Source: Naumovozyma dairenensis CBS 421 (Eukaryota; Ascomycota; Saccharomycetes; Saccharomycetales; Saccharomycetaceae). From it: a stretch of 64,000 bases of DNA. A model generated the notes under the pieces. The model searched no databases, had not been told where the DNA came from, and saw nothing but the letters and a program-made list of their open reading frames with translations. Below, piece after piece: positions 60,021 to 64,000 of the stretch (positions are counted from its first letter, which is position 1; each line of letters starts with the position of its first letter). The DNA lies in the NCBI RefSeq assembly GCF_000227115.2, contig NC_016484.1:744001-808000 (forward strand), written 5' to 3'. The position numbers and the translations under genes are program-made.

Positions 60021-60944
60021 ATGCTTGTTCGAACGTTATTTCGCAATGGATCTGTTTCAGCCAATCGTTTGACTACTAATGGTATTTTTACTAGATCCCT
60101 ATCATACACAAGATATCCGTTAAATGAACACAGTAACACCAACTCTCCTCTTTTCGGCAGTCTGAACAAAGATTTCGATATTGAAAAGGACCATAGCCCA
60201 AATAAGTTATCTAACAGGCTGGCTACTGAGCAGCCAAGCGTTGAAAAAAAATCTACAGATGAAACTGAAGTTACATTAGAAAGTGATAGAGAATTACAAA
60301 ACTATATCAAGACGACTAGAGCCCCTGAGAAGTTAGCAACTGATATATTATTATCTCCATTAAAAAAAAGAATCTATGAAGAAAATTGTAAGATTAATGG
60401 TGGTTTCTACAAGAATAATACCGTAGTTACGTTACCAGAGACAAATTTAGAATATAAGTTGCATCTTTCAAGGAAGGAAATTGAAGTCTTAGAACCTTCA
60501 ATTTATCTGAAATCATTCAGGATTAAATCTTCAATGAAAAAGACCAATATATTCCTGAGATTATTAGGTGGATTAGATGTGAAGAAAGCGTTGACTCAAT
60601 GTCATTTTGCAAAGAAAAAGGTTGCTCGTGATGTAGCTGGTCTACTGGAAAAAGGAATGACGGATAGCAATAAGTTGGGTTTAAACCCTGATGACTTATA
60701 TATATCTCAAATATGGACAGGGAGTGATGGGTCGTGGACTCAAAGATTAGACTATAAAGCAAGAGGTAGAGTTGGAATTATAAGGCATAGGTATGTTCAT
60801 GTGAGATGCATATTGAAGACCAAAAGCATAACGAAAAAAAGATTAGAGTATGAGGCTAGCTTAAAGAAACAAAAACGGAAAGCGTGGATTCAACTAGATG
60901 ATAAACCTGTACGCGGCGTAACCGGCGGCGTATATAAATGGTAA
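60021..60944 (+). CDS. MRPL22: Mitochondrial large-subunit ribosomal protein uL22m
   Basis: The first ATG is at 60021, giving 307 aa (309 in S. cerevisiae Mrpl22, YNL177C). The N-terminus [17 protein letters not shown] is basic and hydroxylated, a mitochondrial presequence. The uL22 domain occupies about 150-285: [20 protein letters not shown], then [20 protein letters not shown] and the late strand segment [15 protein letters not shown]. The protein lines the exit tunnel of the mitochondrial ribosome. It is followed by RPS3, convergent, as in S. cerevisiae. Confidence 0.95.
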   Translation: MLVRTLFRNGSVSANRLTTNGIFTRSLSYTRYPLNEHSNTNSPLFGSLNKDFDIEKDHSPNKLSNRLATEQPSVEKKSTDETEVTLESDRELQNYIKTTRAPEKLATDILLSPLKKRIYEENCKINGGFYKNNTVVTLPETNLEYKLHLSRKEIEVLEPSIYLKSFRIKSSMKKTNIFLRLLGGLDVKKALTQCHFAKKKVARDVAGLLEKGMTDSNKLGLNPDDLYISQIWTGSDGSWTQRLDYKARGRVGIIRHRYVHVRCILKTKSITKKRLEYEASLKKQKRKAWIQLDDKPVRGVTGGVYKW

Positions 60945-61334
60945 GTATCACGGGAGTCCCCATTCAATATATCTTGTATATAATATAATTATTGTTAAAA
61001 ACAGCATAATCTTTAGTTAAAAATTAATATAACAACTTAAGAGGTTCCATAGAAGATATAATATTGGCATAGTAGTAGATAATAGTCTTCTTGATGCTTT
61101 GAAACAAGAAGGTGAGGCATCTTATTGTCTAAGGATCACACATTCGCAAATGTTTAAGCCTTTACGGTTGTTATAGGCCATGATAACTTAGAAGTGTGAA
61201 CATTCCGATGCATACAACGTTATACACGTAAGAACAATAAACGATAATATGATAACAGAATATTTAAAAAAATAGTAGATGGATATATTAAACTGTGAAA
61301 TTATTTAAATTTTTTTATATACAACCTTATCTAT
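60945..61334. other. Convergent MRPL22/RPS3 3' region
   Basis: 390 bp, AT-rich, with poly-A/T runs and TATATA-type signals on both strands. No gene is seen. Confidence 0.6.
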
Positions 61335-62066
61335 TTAAGCTTCAACTGGTTCAGCAGTTTCAGCTTCTTCAGTTTCTTCAACAGCTGGTCTGTAATCCTT
61401 GACAGATGGAGCCAAGATTGGTTCTTCATCCTTTGGTTCAACAATGGTAACAGCATCTGGTAAAGCTCTTGGACCAGTCTTGGCAGTAGCTGGATCTCTC
61501 ATAATCTTAACCTTAATACCTAAAACACCTTGTCTCATCAAAACGTGTCTAGTAGCAGTGTCAATGAAATCTTTGACTGGTTGACCAGAGTGAATCAAGA
61601 AACCGTCAGCGAACTTCATAGCCTTAGCTCTAGCAGCTCTTAACTTACCAGAAACAACGACTTCACAACCCTTAGCACCAGATTCCATAACGTATCTGAC
61701 AACACCGTAGGCAGCTCTTCTGATAGCCAAACCATTCAACAATTTGAATTTCATGGATTCAGCTTGAGCAATAGCAGACAAACCACGGTCTTGAACTCTT
61801 TCAGCGTACAAAACAATGGTACCTGGAGTGTACTTGAATCTCTTTTGAACTAACAAAGTCAATTCGTTGATTCTTCTACCGTTTTCACCCAAAACATCTT
61901 GAGTTCTAGTAGCTCTGATAATGACTTCAGTCTTGGTTGGAGTAACACGGACTTCGACACCAGAGTAACCTTCTTCAGCTAATTCTCTAGTGAAGAATTC
62001 GTTCAATTCAGCGTAGAAGACACCGTCAGCGACTAGCTTTCTTTTCTTGGAAATTAAGGCGACCAT
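61335..62066 (-). CDS. RPS3: 40S ribosomal protein uS3
   Basis: The 243-aa protein (240 in S. cerevisiae Rps3, YNL178W) lies at the mRNA entry channel of the 40S subunit and also takes part in subunit export and ribosome quality control. It starts [20 protein letters not shown]. The type-II KH domain (about 21-95) contains the G-x-x-G-type loop GENGRRINE. The C-terminal S3 domain includes [20 protein letters not shown]. The tail is acidic and alternates Glu, Thr, Ala and Val, a little longer than in S. cerevisiae. Codon use is strongly biased to the yeast preferred set, as expected for a highly expressed gene. There is no intron. Confidence 0.99.
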   Translation of the reverse strand: MVALISKKRKLVADGVFYAELNEFFTRELAEEGYSGVEVRVTPTKTEVIIRATRTQDVLGENGRRINELTLLVQKRFKYTPGTIVLYAERVQDRGLSAIAQAESMKFKLLNGLAIRRAAYGVVRYVMESGAKGCEVVVSGKLRAARAKAMKFADGFLIHSGQPVKDFIDTATRHVLMRQGVLGIKVKIMRDPATAKTGPRALPDAVTIVEPKDEEPILAPSVKDYRPAVEETEEAETAEPVEA

Positions 62067-62339
62067 TTTTGGGGATATGTGCTATGAGTTGTTGATTTAA
62101 GAAAGTATTAGAAAACGTTTGTTAAAAAATTAACCTCCATATTGAAATTGTATTTTCTAAATAATATTTTGACATACAGCTATTAACTTTTCTAGCAACA
62201 ATAATATTATCAATATCCAGATTTCTTACGAGGACTCATCGCCTTTGGCGAGCATCTTAACTTTAGCCGAGTTTTTCACCAAGTTTTTTGAAATTTTCAA
62301 AAAATGTCCCTTGAACTATAAAATGTCTGGGTCTTTGTA

Positions 62340-62351
62340 ACATCCATACAT
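62340..62351 (+). promoter_or_regulatory. Rap1 site upstream of RPS3
   Basis: ACATCCATACAT fits the Rap1 consensus used in ribosomal protein gene promoters. It lies about 275 bp upstream of the RPS3 start. Confidence 0.75.
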
Positions 62352-63363
62352 AAATACCAAACAGTCATAAATTTTAAGCATTCATTGCAATTTCATGGCT
62401 GTGACAGGATATTTAGTAGTCAAGAATCAACACCAATACGTAGCGTTAGATTACTTGCTCTACTCAATATACCTTGCCCTTTCGGGTAAATCTCCTACAC
62501 TACCTATCAATATCTTTAACAAGCCTGTTTTCTTTTTACTTTTATTTGAGTTGTCTTTCATATACAGGTAACTTAACCAATTTATTCCGATTCAAGCGCT
62601 TATATGAGTATTCCCATTATCCTAATTTAGAAATAGATATTCAAAGCTTTTCTTTTTATTATACAAATGGTATTGATATATAGGTGGATAAAACAAGCCA
62701 CGAATCATACACAATCGTGTCGAATACAATGGTCGACGTTTAGATTTGAACAATCTCTGTATCTCAACCGGGGATGATACTTTGATGATCACACATTAAT
62801 TTCAAACTGTAGGAATGAAATGGTGCTTATTCAAAGTATTTTTGGTATAAATGTTACATTTTTGTACGTATGAACAAGGGTGATATGACACTTACCCGCC
62901 TGCGTTGTTCAGACATCACCACTTGCTTTCTGACTTATTCAATTCGATTACCCATTTAAATGAGGTAAATTATGTCAAGATCTTGACTTTTCATTTTTGA
63001 AAGTTTTACAAAACGAGTGATTTACGTATTTTACGAAGTTTCTCCTTGGATTACGTAACGTAATGACTTATTAAAGATACTTTGTTGGAAATCGGGATTA
63101 CCTTTACTTCCTGACGTTCCGGTCAATAACGTATCCTTTAATTTATGAACTTCGTCTTCGGTCAACAATTAACAAATTCCGAAATAGACGGAGGATTCAC
63201 TGGAAAAGAAAGACAGGCAAAACTTCTTAAACGCCGTGGACAAAAATAAAGTTTTTTGCCTTCACTAAGAAAAAGGTTCGCACAGTATTTTCGTAGTAAC
63301 ATTAACGTCAAGATTCTTCAGTTAACGGTGTTCAAAGAAATGTTCTTGGAGAATATCCATTCT

Positions 63364-63384
63364 CTCTGTACAACTTGTACAGAG
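63364..63384. repeat. 21-bp near-perfect palindrome
   Basis: CTCTGTACAA and TTGTACAGAG are exact reverse complements separated by one base. Confidence 0.95.
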
Positions 63385-64000
63385 TGTTGACACAGCTACG
63401 TACGTTTATTAAAGATTTCTTGATGATTATGTGAATTAACTTCTGCGTTTTAAAGCCCTCATCATGTTACATAAGTATGTAGGAAACCCCTGTGCAGCCA
63501 AGAGTTAGAAAACCATCATGCCGTTCGTACCTACGCCTTACTTAGAGTTTCAAGATTGGCTCAAAGCCTATGTTTTCATATTTCTCAGTGTTTTAATAAG
63601 CGTGAAAATATTAGAAATCACTTTTAACCATTGTGTATACGTGTGGGAAAAAAACCACGCACCTTTCGTAGGCTACAAATTGTAGGCGGATCCACTGTAA
63701 GAAGAAAAGTTTGTTCCTTTGAATAGAAGTTGTTATAGATGTTACTTATACAAAGTGTGTTGGGTGCTGGAGTCCCTTGTAGGTATGTACCCAGAATGTG
63801 TTGCACAGATAGCAAAAAAAATATGCCATAGGAAAATGCCCTGTACGTGAATATATGGGTAGGCAATATTTACATACTCTCGTCTTACTTCGGCCTAGTG
63901 TCTTCCATAGCTGGAGTGATAACTTCCAACAAATTTGTTTTTCGGGAAATACTTTCTGCTCTTTCTACCAACGGGTGTGTATAGGTCTGCGGGATAATGT

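Larger units (their letters stand above)
62067..64000. other. RPS3 upstream region, no credible gene
   Basis: A Rap1 site (62340-62351), a Reb1-like CGGGTAA (62483-62489) and a 21-bp dyad (63364-63384) are visible. Short open frames (62474-62683 and 63624-63866) have no recognisable similarity. In S. cerevisiae the next gene away from RPS3 is RHO5, which is not reached here. Confidence 0.6.

Overview
This window is nuclear DNA of a budding yeast (Saccharomycetaceae). Reading the predicted proteins by eye, nearly every long open frame has a recognisable Saccharomyces cerevisiae counterpart: FUR1, CUZ1, a YCK1/YCK2 kinase, GIM3, AAH1, MEP2, YGP1, CBK1, RPL42, RIA1, SKO1, PSD1, APC1, NOP13, RPS3 and others. 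One gene, RPL42, is interrupted by a spliceosomal intron with a GTATGT donor and a TACTAAC branch site, and exon 1 is only four bases. From the YCK gene to RPS3 the gene content follows the S. cerevisiae chromosome XIV (YNL) track without interleaved chromosome VIII (YHR) genes. That points to a species that diverged after the whole-genome duplication. FUR1, which S. cerevisiae keeps on the YHR track, lies here among YNL-type genes, so the two tracks were pruned differently. The long intergenes and many polyQ, polyN and polyAsp runs resemble Naumovozyma or Kazachstania, but the genus is my inference.

Layout. Positions 1-7.7 kb: PGA2 (cut by the window edge), FUR1, a B-box plus DUF2009-type protein with no S. 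cerevisiae counterpart that I can name, a small two-helix membrane protein, and a YHR131C/YNL144C-type PH-domain protein with 12 consecutive arginines. Positions 8.8-17.2 kb: ASI2, PGA1, NSG, CUZ1, YCK and GIM3. Positions 17.5-23 kb: the nitrogen and starvation genes AAH1, MEP2 and YGP1. Positions 23-26.6 kb: a gene-poor stretch with broken LTR-retrotransposon fragments in both orientations, a 34-bp inverted repeat and several palindromes. Positions 26.6-62.1 kb: CBK1 to RPS3, an unbroken run matching YNL161W-YNL178W in inverted orientation. The last 1.9 kb is RPS3 upstream DNA with no credible gene.

Relative to S. cerevisiae the left part (PGA2 to GIM3) keeps chromosome XIV orientation while AAH1 to RPS3 is inverted. 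Breakpoints lie at 7.7-8.9 kb, 17.1-17.5 kb and 20.6-21.9 kb.

Shared themes are translation and ribosome assembly (RPL42, RPS3, RIA1, NOP13, MRPL22), with Rap1 or RRPE/PAC-like promoter sites at four of the five; cell-surface, ER and inner nuclear membrane functions (PGA1, PGA2, YGP1, TDA7, CBK1, ASI2, NSG); nitrogen and stress response (MEP2 with five GATAAG sites, AAH1, YGP1 with STREs, SKO1); and cell-cycle control (APC1, IBD2, BNI5). I found no gene cluster that looks like a wholly new system. The items most worth a second look are the retroelement graveyard, the structured GC-rich block upstream of RPL42, the DUF2009 gene, the arginine run and the rearrangement junctions.
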